From the NCBI GenBank assembly GCA_041402005.1, contig JAWKTB010000005.1:1-64000 (forward strand): a stretch of DNA of 64,000 bases, in the 5' to 3' direction. Under the pieces are notes generated by a model. It made no database searches, was not told where the DNA came from, and worked only from the letters and a program-made list of their open reading frames with translations. This document shows positions 7,675 to 16,927 of the stretch, piece after piece. Each line of letters begins with the position of its first letter. Position 1 is the stretch's first letter. The position numbers were made by a program, and so were the translations under genes. The stretch comes from JAJRXR01 sp041402005. Its GTDB lineage: Bacteria; Planctomycetota; Phycisphaerae; Phycisphaerales; UBA1924.

Positions 7675-9924
7675 ATGCTCGCCATCGGTGTTCTTGTCTG
7701 TGCGACGCTGGCCCCCGCCGAGCCGGCGCCGATCGTTGAGGTGACCGCGGACGACACGCGGATCGACGCCTCCTGCCGCGTCCGGATCCCGGAGGGGCTG
7801 GTGATCCAGGACAAGGCGGGCGACGGCGTGATCCAGGTGGTGGCGGACGACGTGACCATCGAGTTCCTGGATGGCTCGGTCCTGCGTGGGGCGGCCGGCG
7901 ACGCGCCGGGCGACACCCTGACCGGCGTCGGCGTCTGCGTCGACGGGGTCTCGGGCGTCACGCTCCGCGGGCTCGCGGTTCACGGGTTCAAGGTGAACGT
8001 CCAGGGTGTTCACGCCGACCACCTGGTCGTCGAGGACTCGGATCTCTCGGGGGCGTACCGCCAGCGGCTGGGCTCGACCGCCCAGCGCGAGGACAGCTCG
8101 GACTGGCTCTGGCCACACGAGAACGACGAGAACCAGTGGGTCACGAACTACGGCGGCGCCCTGGCGATCGAGGAGTCGGACAATGTGACCGTCCGGCGCG
8201 TCCGCGTCCGCGATTCCCAGAACGGCGTCGTCCTCGACGAGGTGAACGACTCGGACGTCTACGACAACGATTGCTCGTTCCTGTCGGGGTGGGGGATCGC
8301 GATGTGGCGATCCAGCCGTAACACCGTGACCCGCAACGCCCTCGATTTCTGCATCCGGGGGCACGAGGAGGGGGTCTACAACCGGGGCCAGGACTCGGCG
8401 GGGCTGCTCATGTTCGAGCAGTGCAACGACAACATCGTCGCGGAGAACTCGGCGACGCACTGCGGGGACGGGATCTTCGCCTTCGGCGGGCGAGAGGCGA
8501 TCGGGCAAGTCCCGCCGCGGGGGGGCGGCGAGATGGACTACGCGAATGCCGGGTGCGATGACAACGTCTTCTTGCGTAACGACCTCTCCTTCTGCTCGGC
8601 TCACGGGTACGAGATGACCTTCTCCGAGCACAATCTGTTCGCGCGGAACCGTGTCGTCGCCAACGGGATCTGCGGCGTCTGGGGTGGGTACTCCTCCGAC
8701 TCCGAGTACGCCGACAACTACTTCGCCTTCAACGGCGAACTCGCCTACGGCCAGGAACGCGGCGCCATCAACATCGAGCACGCCTCAGGCAATCTCATCA
8801 TCGACAATGTCTTCGAGGACAACCGCGTCGGCGTCCGCCTCTGGTGGGATGACGACGGGGAGCTGCTCAAGAGGCCTGGCGTCGAGGCGAGTGACCGGGG
8901 TGTCCGTGACAACGTCATCGCCCGCAACACATTTATCATGTCCGCCAATCATCCTTTTGCGCTGCGGGACGGGGAGCGTCTGGTCGGCATCCAGCTCCAG
9001 AACTTCGGCGGGGGCGACAAGTTCGGCGTCAACCCGATCGGGCCCAACGAGTTCAAGATCGAGGGGGATGTCGGCGAGCGATACGACCTCGGGCCCGGCG
9101 TCCCCGAGATCGTCGCGCCTTCATCCAAGCCGAAGATCGAGTATCCGAGGATCGGGGCTGTCGGGGATACGAAACCTGTCGGTGCACGAGTCGCCCTCGA
9201 GGGGCGCGACACGATCGTCATGGGCGAGTGGGGGCCGTGGGACCACGAGGGGGTGTTCGTTCGGCGGCGCGAGACGAGCGGGCGGCGTCACCTGTACGAG
9301 TTCCATGGCCTCTTAGGCGACACGATCGGGGTCGAGGGCGACATCCCGGCGGGCATCGATGTGATGACGACGGAGATTGTTGACGGGGTGGCCAGTGTCG
9401 GGATCGAGTCGCACACGCCGGGCGTGCATGAATATCGGGTGACTGTCGCGCACGGCGCGGAAACGACGACGCTGGCGGGGACGCTCGTGGTCGCGGACTG
9501 GAGCGCCCGCATCTGGTCATGGGAGACCAACCCGCTCGAGGACCTCTCCGCGTGGCGGAGCGAAGGGGAGCAGGTCGGCGCGATCGAACTGGGCGACTTG
9601 GACTTGCCGTTCGGGTTCGGCGGTCCCACGGGTGTGATCGCGGCACTGGCGGGTGGCGGTCTCGGCGCCGATCACTTCGGCGTGGTCGCGAGCACGTCCA
9701 TCTCGCTTGACGCCGGGACGTGGCGTGTGCGCACGCTCAGCGACGACGGCGTGCGAGTCATCGTCGACGGCAAGCAGCTCATCGAGCGGTGGGACATCCA
9801 CGGCCCGAGCACGGACCAGGCCACTATCACGCTGGACGAGGCACGAGATGTTGGATTCGTTGTGGAGTACTTCGAGAATGACGGGTACGCGACGCTGCAA
9901 CTGGAGATCGAGCCGGCAGATTGA
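7675..9924 (+). CDS. Secreted right-handed beta-helix protein with C-terminal PA14-like domain
   Basis: The protein has 749 residues, and a short hydrophobic N-terminus (MLAIGVLVCATLAPAEPAP) suggests export. Residues about 80-440 carry beta-helix rungs rich in N-x-V/I turns (SDVYDNDCSFLSGWGIAMW, NVFLRNDLSFCSAHGYEMTF), the NosD/pectate-lyase type of fold that usually binds or cleaves polysaccharide. Residues about 640-745 (TWRVRTLSDDGVRVIVDGK, then VEYFENDGYATLQLEI) match a PA14-like carbohydrate-binding domain. No catalytic residues can be assigned, so lyase, hydrolase or binding protein all remain possible. The next gene starts 26 bases downstream. Confidence 0.75.
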   Translation: MLAIGVLVCATLAPAEPAPIVEVTADDTRIDASCRVRIPEGLVIQDKAGDGVIQVVADDVTIEFLDGSVLRGAAGDAPGDTLTGVGVCVDGVSGVTLRGLAVHGFKVNVQGVHADHLVVEDSDLSGAYRQRLGSTAQREDSSDWLWPHENDENQWVTNYGGALAIEESDNVTVRRVRVRDSQNGVVLDEVNDSDVYDNDCSFLSGWGIAMWRSSRNTVTRNALDFCIRGHEEGVYNRGQDSAGLLMFEQCNDNIVAENSATHCGDGIFAFGGREAIGQVPPRGGGEMDYANAGCDDNVFLRNDLSFCSAHGYEMTFSEHNLFARNRVVANGICGVWGGYSSDSEYADNYFAFNGELAYGQERGAINIEHASGNLIIDNVFEDNRVGVRLWWDDDGELLKRPGVEASDRGVRDNVIARNTFIMSANHPFALRDGERLVGIQLQNFGGGDKFGVNPIGPNEFKIEGDVGERYDLGPGVPEIVAPSSKPKIEYPRIGAVGDTKPVGARVALEGRDTIVMGEWGPWDHEGVFVRRRETSGRRHLYEFHGLLGDTIGVEGDIPAGIDVMTTEIVDGVASVGIESHTPGVHEYRVTVAHGAETTTLAGTLVVADWSARIWSWETNPLEDLSAWRSEGEQVGAIELGDLDLPFGFGGPTGVIAALAGGGLGADHFGVVASTSISLDAGTWRVRTLSDDGVRVIVDGKQLIERWDIHGPSTDQATITLDEARDVGFVVEYFENDGYATLQLEIEPAD

Positions 9925-9949
9925 TGGGCTGGGGCGCATCGCCCTCGTA

Positions 9950-12511
9950 ATGGCGGCGTGCTCGCTCGGGGCGACTTGCCCGAGCGCGGTGGCGCAACAC
10001 CGGCGCGAGGTTGGGGTCGATACGGGTGGGATCACCCTCGAGCTGATCATGCGCGACCCGGATTGGGTCGCCCGCTCGCCCGAAGGCGCGTACTGGGGCG
10101 ACGACGGGGCGAGTGTGTACTTCCGCCAGAAGCGTGAGGGCGAGGAACTGACCGATCTGTACCGGATCGACCTCGCTTCGGGCGAGACGGTCCGCGTGCC
10201 GGACGAGGCGCTCGCCTCGGCCGATGCGCGGGGAGGCGCTTGGGACAAGGCGCGTGGGCGCAAGGTCTTCAGCCGCGGAGGCGATCTCTTCATCAAGGAC
10301 GTGCGCACGGGCGAGGAGATCCGTCTGACGCGCACGAGCGAATCGGAGCGTTCCCCTTCATTCATGGTCGGCGACGGCGCGGTCATGTTCACGCGTGACG
10401 GCACGCTCTTGGTCCGCGACCTGGCGTCCGGGCTCGAGTGGGAGCCGGCGGAGGTCCGTTTCGAAGATCCGCCCGAAGAAAAGCGGGAGAAGCTGGAGAA
10501 GGACAAGAAGTACCTGGACCGCCAGCAGGACAAGTACTTCGAGACGCTGCGCGAGCGCCGGGCGGAGCGCGACGAGCGGGAGGACCGGAGCCGTGAGGTC
10601 CGGGCGGCGGACGCGGGCGCGATCCCGGGTCCCTTCTACCTGCCCAAAGACCTGAAGGAGCGCTTGCGCAGCTTGTCTCCGAGCGGGCGGTGGATGATCG
10701 TCGTCGCCGCGAAGGACGGGGGCAATGAGAAGCACGACACGATGCCGCGGTACGTGACCGAGTCGGGGTACCTGGAGACGTCGAGTGTGCGTCCGAAGGT
10801 CGGCGTCGAGCGGCGCGAGGACCAGCGGCTCTTTCTGATCGACCTGGAGAAAGAGACGTGGAAGGAGTTGGACCGTTCGACGCTGCCCACGATCAAGGAC
10901 GACCCGCTCGCGTGGCTGAAGGAGAAGAAGAAGGAGGGCGAGGAGGAGGCCGAGGAGTCGGCCGAGGACAAGGCGTCGGACATCGACGGTCCAGGCGAGG
11001 AGGAGGCTGACGAGGACGCAAAGAGTGACGCCGACGATGCGACGAGTGGGGCGGACGATGCGGCCGCTGGCGATGAGACGCCGGCGGAGAAGCCGAACGA
11101 GGAGAAGAAGAAGGACACGCCGCGCCCGGTCGGCGTGATGGATCTGGCGTGGCGCCCGGACGGTTCGATGGCGGCGATCATGTTCCGCTCGACCGACAAC
11201 AAGGACCGATGGATCGCGGTCGTGGATATGGAGGGCGAGGAGCCGGCTCTCGAGACGGTCCACCACCTGCGCGACGAGGCGTGGATCAACTGGCGTTTCA
11301 ACGAGATGGGCTGGTTTGAGGACGCCTCGGCTCTCTGGTACCTCTCCGAGGAGAGCGGGTACAGCCATCTCTACACCTGGTCGCCCCAGTCGGGGGAGAC
11401 CACGCGTCTGACCGAGGGCGAGTGGGAGGCGTCGAACGTCGCCGAGGCGCCCAGGGGAGGGGCGCTGTATTTCCTGGCGAACGCCGAGCGGGCGTTCGAG
11501 TACCAGGTCTGGCGCGTTGAGACGGGAATGTCGGGCAGGGTCGAGCGGGTGACGTCGTTCGAGGGGAGCGTGGAGTCGTTCGAACTGTCGCCTTCGGGCG
11601 ACCGGGTCTTGGTTCGGGCGTCGAGCGCGATCCGCCCGCCGGAGCTTTACATAAGCAACGCGTTACGGGACGAGCCTGCCCGCCGGCTCACGAACACGGT
11701 GAGTGACGAGTACCTCGGGCTGCCGTGGATCGAGCCGGAGTTCGTCCCGATCGAGGGGGCGCCTGGGCGCCCGATCTGGACGAAGGTCTACGAGCTGGAC
11801 GGGGCGTGGGATGGCCCGGCGGGTGAGCGCCCGGGCGTCGTGTTCGTCCACGGCGCCGGCTACCTCCAGAACACGGAGGACGCCTGGCCCTACTACTTCC
11901 GCGAGCAGATGTTTCACACGATGCTCGCCCGTCTCGGGTACGTCGTGATCGACATGGACTACCGCGCGTCGAGCGGGTACGGGCGCGACTGGCGGACGGC
12001 GATCTACCGCAACATGGGGCGCCCGGAACTCGAGGATCTGGGCGCGGGGATCGATTGGATGACGAATTCCCGCGGCGTCTCCCCCGAACGGGTGGGGCTC
12101 TATGGGGGGTCTTACGGCGGGTTCATGGCCCTCATGGCGCTGTTTCTGGAGCCCGATCGGTACGCGTGCGGCGCCGCGTTGCGCCCGGTGACCGACTGGG
12201 CGCACTACAACCACGGATACACCTCCAACATCTTGAACACACCGGAGTTAGATCCGGAGGCCTACGAGCGGTCGAGCCCGATCGAATACGCGGAAGGGCT
12301 CTCGGATCCTCTCCTGATCTGCCACGGCATGGTGGACGACAACGTGCTGTTCGAGGACACCGTTCGCCTGGCTCAGCGATTGATCGAGCTGGGCAAGACC
12401 GATTGGAACATCGCGATGTATCCCCTTGAGGCGCACGCGTTTGAGGAGGCGTCAAGCTGGCTGGACGAGTACCGTCGGGTGTTCGCGTTGTTCGAGCGAA
12501 CGCTGCGGTAG
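9950..12511 (+). CDS. S9-family (prolyl oligopeptidase/DPP IV-type) serine peptidase
   Basis: The protein has 853 residues. The N-terminus (VMAACSLGATCPSAVA) is a probable signal peptide. Residues about 30-600 form the beta-propeller that filters substrates. The C-terminal alpha/beta-hydrolase domain has the nucleophile elbow GGSYGG (Ser721), Asp796 in GMVDDNV and His829 in EAHAF, giving a complete triad of the DPP IV/acylaminoacyl-peptidase type. A roughly 70-residue stretch at about 322-392 is almost entirely Glu, Asp, Lys and Ala, an insertion not expected in the propeller. The start is uncertain: ATG 9950 has only a weak GGGG upstream, and a few extra signal-peptide codons could precede it. 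It probably degrades peptides released by the neighbouring proteases. Confidence 0.88.
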   Translation: MAACSLGATCPSAVAQHRREVGVDTGGITLELIMRDPDWVARSPEGAYWGDDGASVYFRQKREGEELTDLYRIDLASGETVRVPDEALASADARGGAWDKARGRKVFSRGGDLFIKDVRTGEEIRLTRTSESERSPSFMVGDGAVMFTRDGTLLVRDLASGLEWEPAEVRFEDPPEEKREKLEKDKKYLDRQQDKYFETLRERRAERDEREDRSREVRAADAGAIPGPFYLPKDLKERLRSLSPSGRWMIVVAAKDGGNEKHDTMPRYVTESGYLETSSVRPKVGVERREDQRLFLIDLEKETWKELDRSTLPTIKDDPLAWLKEKKKEGEEEAEESAEDKASDIDGPGEEEADEDAKSDADDATSGADDAAAGDETPAEKPNEEKKKDTPRPVGVMDLAWRPDGSMAAIMFRSTDNKDRWIAVVDMEGEEPALETVHHLRDEAWINWRFNEMGWFEDASALWYLSEESGYSHLYTWSPQSGETTRLTEGEWEASNVAEAPRGGALYFLANAERAFEYQVWRVETGMSGRVERVTSFEGSVESFELSPSGDRVLVRASSAIRPPELYISNALRDEPARRLTNTVSDEYLGLPWIEPEFVPIEGAPGRPIWTKVYELDGAWDGPAGERPGVVFVHGAGYLQNTEDAWPYYFREQMFHTMLARLGYVVIDMDYRASSGYGRDWRTAIYRNMGRPELEDLGAGIDWMTNSRGVSPERVGLYGGSYGGFMALMALFLEPDRYACGAALRPVTDWAHYNHGYTSNILNTPELDPEAYERSSPIEYAEGLSDPLLICHGMVDDNVLFEDTVRLAQRLIELGKTDWNIAMYPLEAHAFEEASSWLDEYRRVFALFERTLR

Positions 12512-12704
12512 GGAGCCGGACGGCTTCGCCATCTTGACATTCACCTGAGAGAATCTGGGTGAGCGTGCAGATGTGTTCTGGCGGCTTCACGCGCCGGGCC
12601 GAGTCCCGGGAACGCGCCCCAGTGCGAGGGCGCGAGCTGCCGAGTCGTGAAACAAGCGCGCCCTGATGGGCGCGGAGACGAGAACACCCTTGGGAGACAT
12701 TGTC

Positions 12705-14771
12705 ATGAATCCGAGAGCGGTAGGAGTCTTGAGTGTGGTTGCGTTGATGGGCGCCACAGGGGCGGCGATGGGCGCCGGGCCTGTGCGTGACGCACACGCC
12801 ACGCGTCCCGTGGCGAGCGCCGCGTGGACGGACGCGTTCCAGGTCAACGACGCGAACATCGCGCCCACGGCGGGCCAGGAGATCGTGCCGACGAGGCACA
12901 CGCACCCGCCGATCGATCAGATCCCGCCGATGCCGATCCCCCTGGTGCTGGAGATCCCGCCCCAGACGGGCCCGGCGATCGACACGGGCGCCCCGGTGAT
13001 GTACGACGCGCAGACGGGCGTCGAGACGATCCTGCCGACGCGCCCCTCGTCGCGTCTGGACGGGGAGCGGATGGCGGGCTTCAACGGCGCCGACTTGGCG
13101 CAGTCCATGGCGGACTACGCCCCGCGTGGCTTCGGCTCGATGAGCGAGATCGGCACGCCCGGCAGTTTCCCCTGGCGGATGAACTGCAAGCTCGTGATGC
13201 GGTTCGTCGATTCGGGCGGCAACAACCGGTACTACGTCGCGTCGGGCACGATGGCCGACCCGGAGACCGTCCTGACCGCCGGGCACTGCGTGTATGCGCA
13301 TAGCCCCAACGGCGTCGTCATCGAGGACTGGGCGGAGGAGATCTGGGTCTACCCGGGCTGGGACGGCGCCGGCAGTCTGCCCGACAGCTTCGCCGACAAC
13401 TGGGGCGAGGCCCGCGGCACGTCGTTCGGCTCCTGGACCGGCTGGACCGTCAACGAGAGCTTTGACTGGGACATGGGCCTCGTGCGCGTGACCCGGGCCG
13501 TCGGCATGCTCACCGGATGGTTCGGGTGGCAGTGGACCACCAACTGCCCGACCTCGTTCTACAACAACGCCAGCTACCCCTCCGAGAGTTGCGGCAGCGG
13601 CCTGCACAACGGGCGCGACATGTACTACTGGTCCGGCACCTGGGACTCGTGCCCGGGCAACCAGCTCCAGCTCAACACCGGCGGCGGGTGCTTCGACACC
13701 GTATGGGGCGGCATGTCCGGCTCGGGCGCGTACCAGATCGACGGCGATAGCCGGTACGTCCTGGGCGTCTGCTCCAACTCCAACCGCAACGACGTCGGGC
13801 GCTACTGCAAGATGTGGGAGGCGTGGAAGAACTACATGGAGGACTTCAAGGACGGCTCCCGCGGGAGCACCTTCGACCTCCAGGCCCTCAACGCCCGGTA
13901 CTCGACCAGCGTGATCACCGCCGGCAACTCGATCACGGGCGAGTTCGACGCCCCGAACCCCACCAACGCGGACCCGGGCTCCAATACCTACTACTTCCGC
14001 CATTACCTGTCCACAAACGACTTCATCTCCACCGGCGATACAAACGTCGGCGGGCAGTGGAACTACTCCGCCAACTACGGGCCTGTCCAGAACCTGCATA
14101 TCAACCCGCACTCGTTCACGATCCCGTTGAGCACGCCGTCTGGGAACTACTACCTGGGCGTCCTGCTCGATCCGGCGACCGATGCCTTCGACTCCAACGA
14201 CAACACCGAGACCTGGGACTCGTTCCCGATCACGGTGAACGGCGTCGCCGACCTCGTCGCCCAGTCCGTGAGCGCCCCCTCGGGCGTCTACCAGCCCGGG
14301 CAGAACATCAACGTCAACTTCTCGACCCACAACCAGGGCGGCGACCCCTCCAACTCGATCACGGTCGACTTCCGCCTCTCGCTCAACAACATCATCTCGA
14401 CCGGCGACGTCCCCCTGGGCACGCAGGTCTACTCGGGTCTCTCCGGGAACGGCACGCTCTCGACAAGCTCGCTGCGCACCATCCCGGGTTCCATCGCCCC
14501 CGGAACCTACTACGTCGGCATCATCGTCAGCGCCAGCGACGACGTGAACTCCGCCAATAACACCGTCGCCAGCATCGGGACCATCACGGTCCAGAACTGC
14601 CCGGCGGACCTGGCGGCGCCGTTCGGGACGCTCGACTTCTCCGACGTCTTCGCCTTCCTCGTCGCCTTCGGGAACCACAACCCCGCCGCGGACTTCGCGG
14701 CTCCCATCGGGACGTTCGACTACTCCGACGTCTTCGCCTTCCTGGTTTCCTTCGGCAACGGCTGCCCGTGA
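12705..14771 (+). CDS. Secreted V8-like serine protease with CARDB-like domains and GC-type dockerin
   Basis: The protein has 688 residues; the start is set by GGGAGA before ATG 12705. The signal peptide reads PRAVGVLSVVALMGATGAAM. The protease domain spans about residues 130-400 with LTAGHC (His), SFDWDMGLVRV (Asp) and GGMSGSG (Ser), the glutamyl-endopeptidase/V8 pattern. Two CARDB-like beta-sandwich repeats follow (about 415-630; ADLVAQSVSAPSGVYQPGQN). The C-terminus holds two dockerin-like repeats (CPADLAAPFGTLDFSDVFAF and PIGTFDYSDVFAFLVSFGNG) ending in Cys-Pro, the GC-type dockerin of Phycisphaerae. It probably attaches to an unknown cell-surface partner. A terminator follows. Confidence 0.88.
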   Translation: MNPRAVGVLSVVALMGATGAAMGAGPVRDAHATRPVASAAWTDAFQVNDANIAPTAGQEIVPTRHTHPPIDQIPPMPIPLVLEIPPQTGPAIDTGAPVMYDAQTGVETILPTRPSSRLDGERMAGFNGADLAQSMADYAPRGFGSMSEIGTPGSFPWRMNCKLVMRFVDSGGNNRYYVASGTMADPETVLTAGHCVYAHSPNGVVIEDWAEEIWVYPGWDGAGSLPDSFADNWGEARGTSFGSWTGWTVNESFDWDMGLVRVTRAVGMLTGWFGWQWTTNCPTSFYNNASYPSESCGSGLHNGRDMYYWSGTWDSCPGNQLQLNTGGGCFDTVWGGMSGSGAYQIDGDSRYVLGVCSNSNRNDVGRYCKMWEAWKNYMEDFKDGSRGSTFDLQALNARYSTSVITAGNSITGEFDAPNPTNADPGSNTYYFRHYLSTNDFISTGDTNVGGQWNYSANYGPVQNLHINPHSFTIPLSTPSGNYYLGVLLDPATDAFDSNDNTETWDSFPITVNGVADLVAQSVSAPSGVYQPGQNINVNFSTHNQGGDPSNSITVDFRLSLNNIISTGDVPLGTQVYSGLSGNGTLSTSSLRTIPGSIAPGTYYVGIIVSASDDVNSANNTVASIGTITVQNCPADLAAPFGTLDFSDVFAFLVAFGNHNPAADFAAPIGTFDYSDVFAFLVSFGNGCP

Positions 14772-14798
14772 GCCTCGCCGATCACTGATACCACCTGG

Positions 14799-14834
14799 CG
14801 GCCCTCGCTCCAAACGGCGGGGGCCGTCTTTCTT
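14799..14834 (+). terminator. Rho-independent terminator
   Basis: A ten-base-pair stem with one G-U pair (CGGCCCTCGC at 14799-14808 pairing with GCGGGGGCCG at 14817-14826) is followed by TCTTTCTT. It lies directly after the V8-like protease gene and before the citrate-cleavage operon. Confidence 0.75.
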
Positions 14835-14915
14835 GTCTGATGTCCCGGGGCGCCGACGCGCACCTACGCTTTCCACCCCCCGCCTTGGTTGGGGTCGAGC
14901 GGAGGACACGGACGC

Positions 14916-16478
14916 ATGGCGCGCCTGCACGAGTACCAGGCCAAGGCACGGCTGCGAGCCCACGGCATCGAGACGCCGCGGGGGGAGGTGGCGTCCTCTC
15001 CTCAGGAGGCCGAGGCGATCGCCCGGGGGATTGGCGCGCCCGTGGTCGTGAAGATCCAGGCGTGGACGACCGGGCGCAAGGCGATGGGGGGGGTGGTGTT
15101 CGCCGAGACTCCAGGCGTGGCCCGCGAGGCCGCTGAAAGGCTGCTGGGGATGCGGGTGGGGGCTTTCCCTGTCACGCAGGTGCTCGTGGAGGAGCAGGTC
15201 GCAATCCGGGGCGAGCTGTTCGTGTCGCTGATGATCGACGACGCGGCGCGGGCGCCGGCGTTGCTGGTGGCCGCGGGGGGCGGGACGGGGATCGAAGAGC
15301 GTGCGGAGTCGGTGCATCAGCTGGCGTGCGACGTGATGGGGGGACCCGACGCCAAGGCCGTCCGGGCGGCGCTCGCGGAGATGAACGAAGACGACGACAT
15401 GACGGGGCGCCTCGGCGAGGCGATCTCGAAGATCTACGAGACGGCCCGGGCGTGCGAGGCGCGGTCGCTGGAGGTGAACCCGCTGGCGGTGCTCGAGGAT
15501 GGTCGGGTGGTGGCGGCGGACTGCCGCATGACGGTGGACGACTACGCGGTGTTCCGTCATCCCGAGCTGGGCATCGAGATCGCGCGTGAGATGGACCACC
15601 CGCCGACGGCGCTGGAGAAGGTGGCGTACCACGTCGAGCAGGCGGACCACCGGGGGACGTTCTACTTCGCGCAGCTCAACACGGATGCGGACGAGGGGAC
15701 GAAGGGTCTGATCGGGTTCCACGGCGCCGGGGGTGGCGGGTCCATGATGAGCATGGACGCGATCACGAACGTCGGGTACACGATCGCGAACTTCACCGAC
15801 ACCTCGGGCAACCCGTCGGCGAGCAAGGTCTACCGGGCGGCGCGGATCATCCTGAGCCAGCCGGGGCTGGTCGGGTACTTCGGCTCGGGGTCAGGCGTCG
15901 CGAGTCAGGAGCAGTTCTGGTCGGCGTACGGCTTGGCCAAGGCGTTCTGGGAGGTCGGGCTCGCGATCCCGGCGGTGATCCGACTGGGCGGGAACTCCGA
16001 GGACCGAGCGGTGGACATTCTCCAGCGCGCGTGCGAGGGGCTGGGCGCGATGGTGGAGGGGTACAAGAAGGACGACTCGCCGCAGATGATCGCCGAGCGG
16101 TTTGATGCGCTCGTGCAGAGCGCGGGCGGGAAGACGCATGACGTGCGGGCGCGGCGCGTGCCCGAGTACGTAGGCAGGGCGGACGCCTTCAGCTTCCCGA
16201 TCACGGGTGGCACGGTCTGGATCGACACCTCTCGCTGGGGCGAGTACGGCGGGGAGGTCGTCGAGCAGTCGTTCGGCCTGCTCATGGACGACGGTGGGAA
16301 ACCGGCGCTGGCGGTCGATCAGGAAAACGTTGCCGGCAAGGACTCGGAGCTGATCGCGTGCGAGGTCGAGTGCCGGATGACGGGAGCGGACGTCGTGTTT
16401 GTTGATCTGGAGATACCAGGGCTGGATGGGGTCACCACGGAGGTCACGGAGGGGCACAGAGGGGGGCGGAATGGCTGA
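14916..16478 (+). CDS. Citryl-CoA synthetase / succinyl-CoA synthetase-like beta subunit (ATP-grasp)
   Basis: The protein has 520 residues; GGAGG lies before ATG 14916. The N-terminal half is a SucC-type ATP-grasp domain (MARLHEYQAKARLRAHGIE; later EVNPLAVLEDGRVVAADCRM and FRHPEL). The region at about 245-370 (FYFAQLNTDADEGTKGLIGF, GAGGGGSMM) departs from SucC and is closer to the citrate-binding part of ATP-citrate lyase, and there are about 120 extra C-terminal residues. With the SucD-like and citryl-CoA-lyase genes downstream, ATP-dependent formation of citryl-CoA from citrate is the best inference; succinate or malate ligase are alternatives. The last 15 residues (VTTEVTEGHRGGRNG) are encoded by the left arm of an inserted repeat element and are probably not original. 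Confidence 0.72.
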   Translation: MARLHEYQAKARLRAHGIETPRGEVASSPQEAEAIARGIGAPVVVKIQAWTTGRKAMGGVVFAETPGVAREAAERLLGMRVGAFPVTQVLVEEQVAIRGELFVSLMIDDAARAPALLVAAGGGTGIEERAESVHQLACDVMGGPDAKAVRAALAEMNEDDDMTGRLGEAISKIYETARACEARSLEVNPLAVLEDGRVVAADCRMTVDDYAVFRHPELGIEIAREMDHPPTALEKVAYHVEQADHRGTFYFAQLNTDADEGTKGLIGFHGAGGGGSMMSMDAITNVGYTIANFTDTSGNPSASKVYRAARIILSQPGLVGYFGSGSGVASQEQFWSAYGLAKAFWEVGLAIPAVIRLGGNSEDRAVDILQRACEGLGAMVEGYKKDDSPQMIAERFDALVQSAGGKTHDVRARRVPEYVGRADAFSFPITGGTVWIDTSRWGEYGGEVVEQSFGLLMDDGGKPALAVDQENVAGKDSELIACEVECRMTGADVVFVDLEIPGLDGVTTEVTEGHRGGRNG

Positions 16479-16921
16479 GACGAAGAGCAACGGACGGTTG
16501 TTGTCGGAGGCGAGCACCGATCGGGTGATCGGCGCCGCGATAGAGGTGCATTCGTGCCTCGGACCGGGGTTGTTGGAATCAGCGTATGAGTGCGCTCTTA
16601 CGCACGAGCTTGTCGGGCGTGGGGCGGACGTGCGTCGGCAGGTTGAGGTTCCGGTCGAGTACAAGGGAATCCAGCTTGACGCGGGCTTTCGGATCGATCT
16701 CCTTGTCGATTCTTCCGTCGTTGTCGAGTTGAAGGCGGTCGAGCGTATCTTGCCTGTCCACGAGGCTCAGCTGCTGACATACCTAAAGCTCTCGCGCCTG
16801 CGTGTTGGGCTATTGATCAACTTCAACGTGCAGAGGCTGAAGGACGGCATTCTCCGGCGTGTGCTGTAGGAATCTGAACCATGCATTCCTCTCTGTGTCC
16901 CTCCGTGACCTCCGTGGTGAA
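16432..16921 (+). mobile_element. Inverted-repeat element carrying a GxxExxY gene
   Basis: The left arm (16432-16463, TCACCACGGAGG then TCACGGAGGGGCACAGAGG) and right arm (16889-16921, CTCTGTGTCCC then TCCGTGACCTCCGTGGTGAA) are near-perfect inverted repeats, about 30 of 32 positions matching. They enclose one small gene. The left arm lies inside the 3' end of the upstream gene. Joining G16431/T16432 to 16918/16919 conceptually restores GGG-GTG-AAG-TAC-TGA in frame, with TGA overlapping the next ATG at 16928. That is strong evidence of a discrete insertion of about 487 bases. No transposase or integrase is present, so the mobilising enzyme is unknown. Confidence 0.75.
16471..16869 (+). CDS. 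GxxExxY family protein (PD-(D/E)XK nuclease-like)
   Basis: The protein has 132 residues. The family motif GLLESAY is at residues 33-39, followed by Asp76 (FRIDLLVD), E86-x-K88 (VVVELKAVERI), Gln100 and Tyr104 (HEAQLLTYLKL). These are the residues expected for the PDDEXK_3 fold, a restriction-endonuclease-like core. ATG 16471 uses the purine-rich left repeat arm (GGGGGGCGGA) as its ribosome site, so the element supplies its own translation signal. The start overlaps the upstream gene's stop by eight bases. DNA cleavage during element movement is an attractive role, but this is inference and the family has no settled function. Confidence 0.85.
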   Translation: MAETKSNGRLLSEASTDRVIGAAIEVHSCLGPGLLESAYECALTHELVGRGADVRRQVEVPVEYKGIQLDAGFRIDLLVDSSVVVELKAVERILPVHEAQLLTYLKLSRLRVGLLINFNVQRLKDGILRRVL

Positions 16922-16927
16922 GTACTG

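Noticed and set aside
12534..12562. TTGACA at 12534-12539 as a promoter for the V8-like protease
   Set aside because: No convincing -10 hexamer at 16-18 bases; TTGACA alone is weak evidence.
12132..15722. Very long reverse open frame (1196 codons)
   Set aside because: It spans the antisense of the S9 peptidase, V8-like protease and ligase genes, and is Arg/His/Pro-rich with no recognisable domain. High GC keeps it free of stops.
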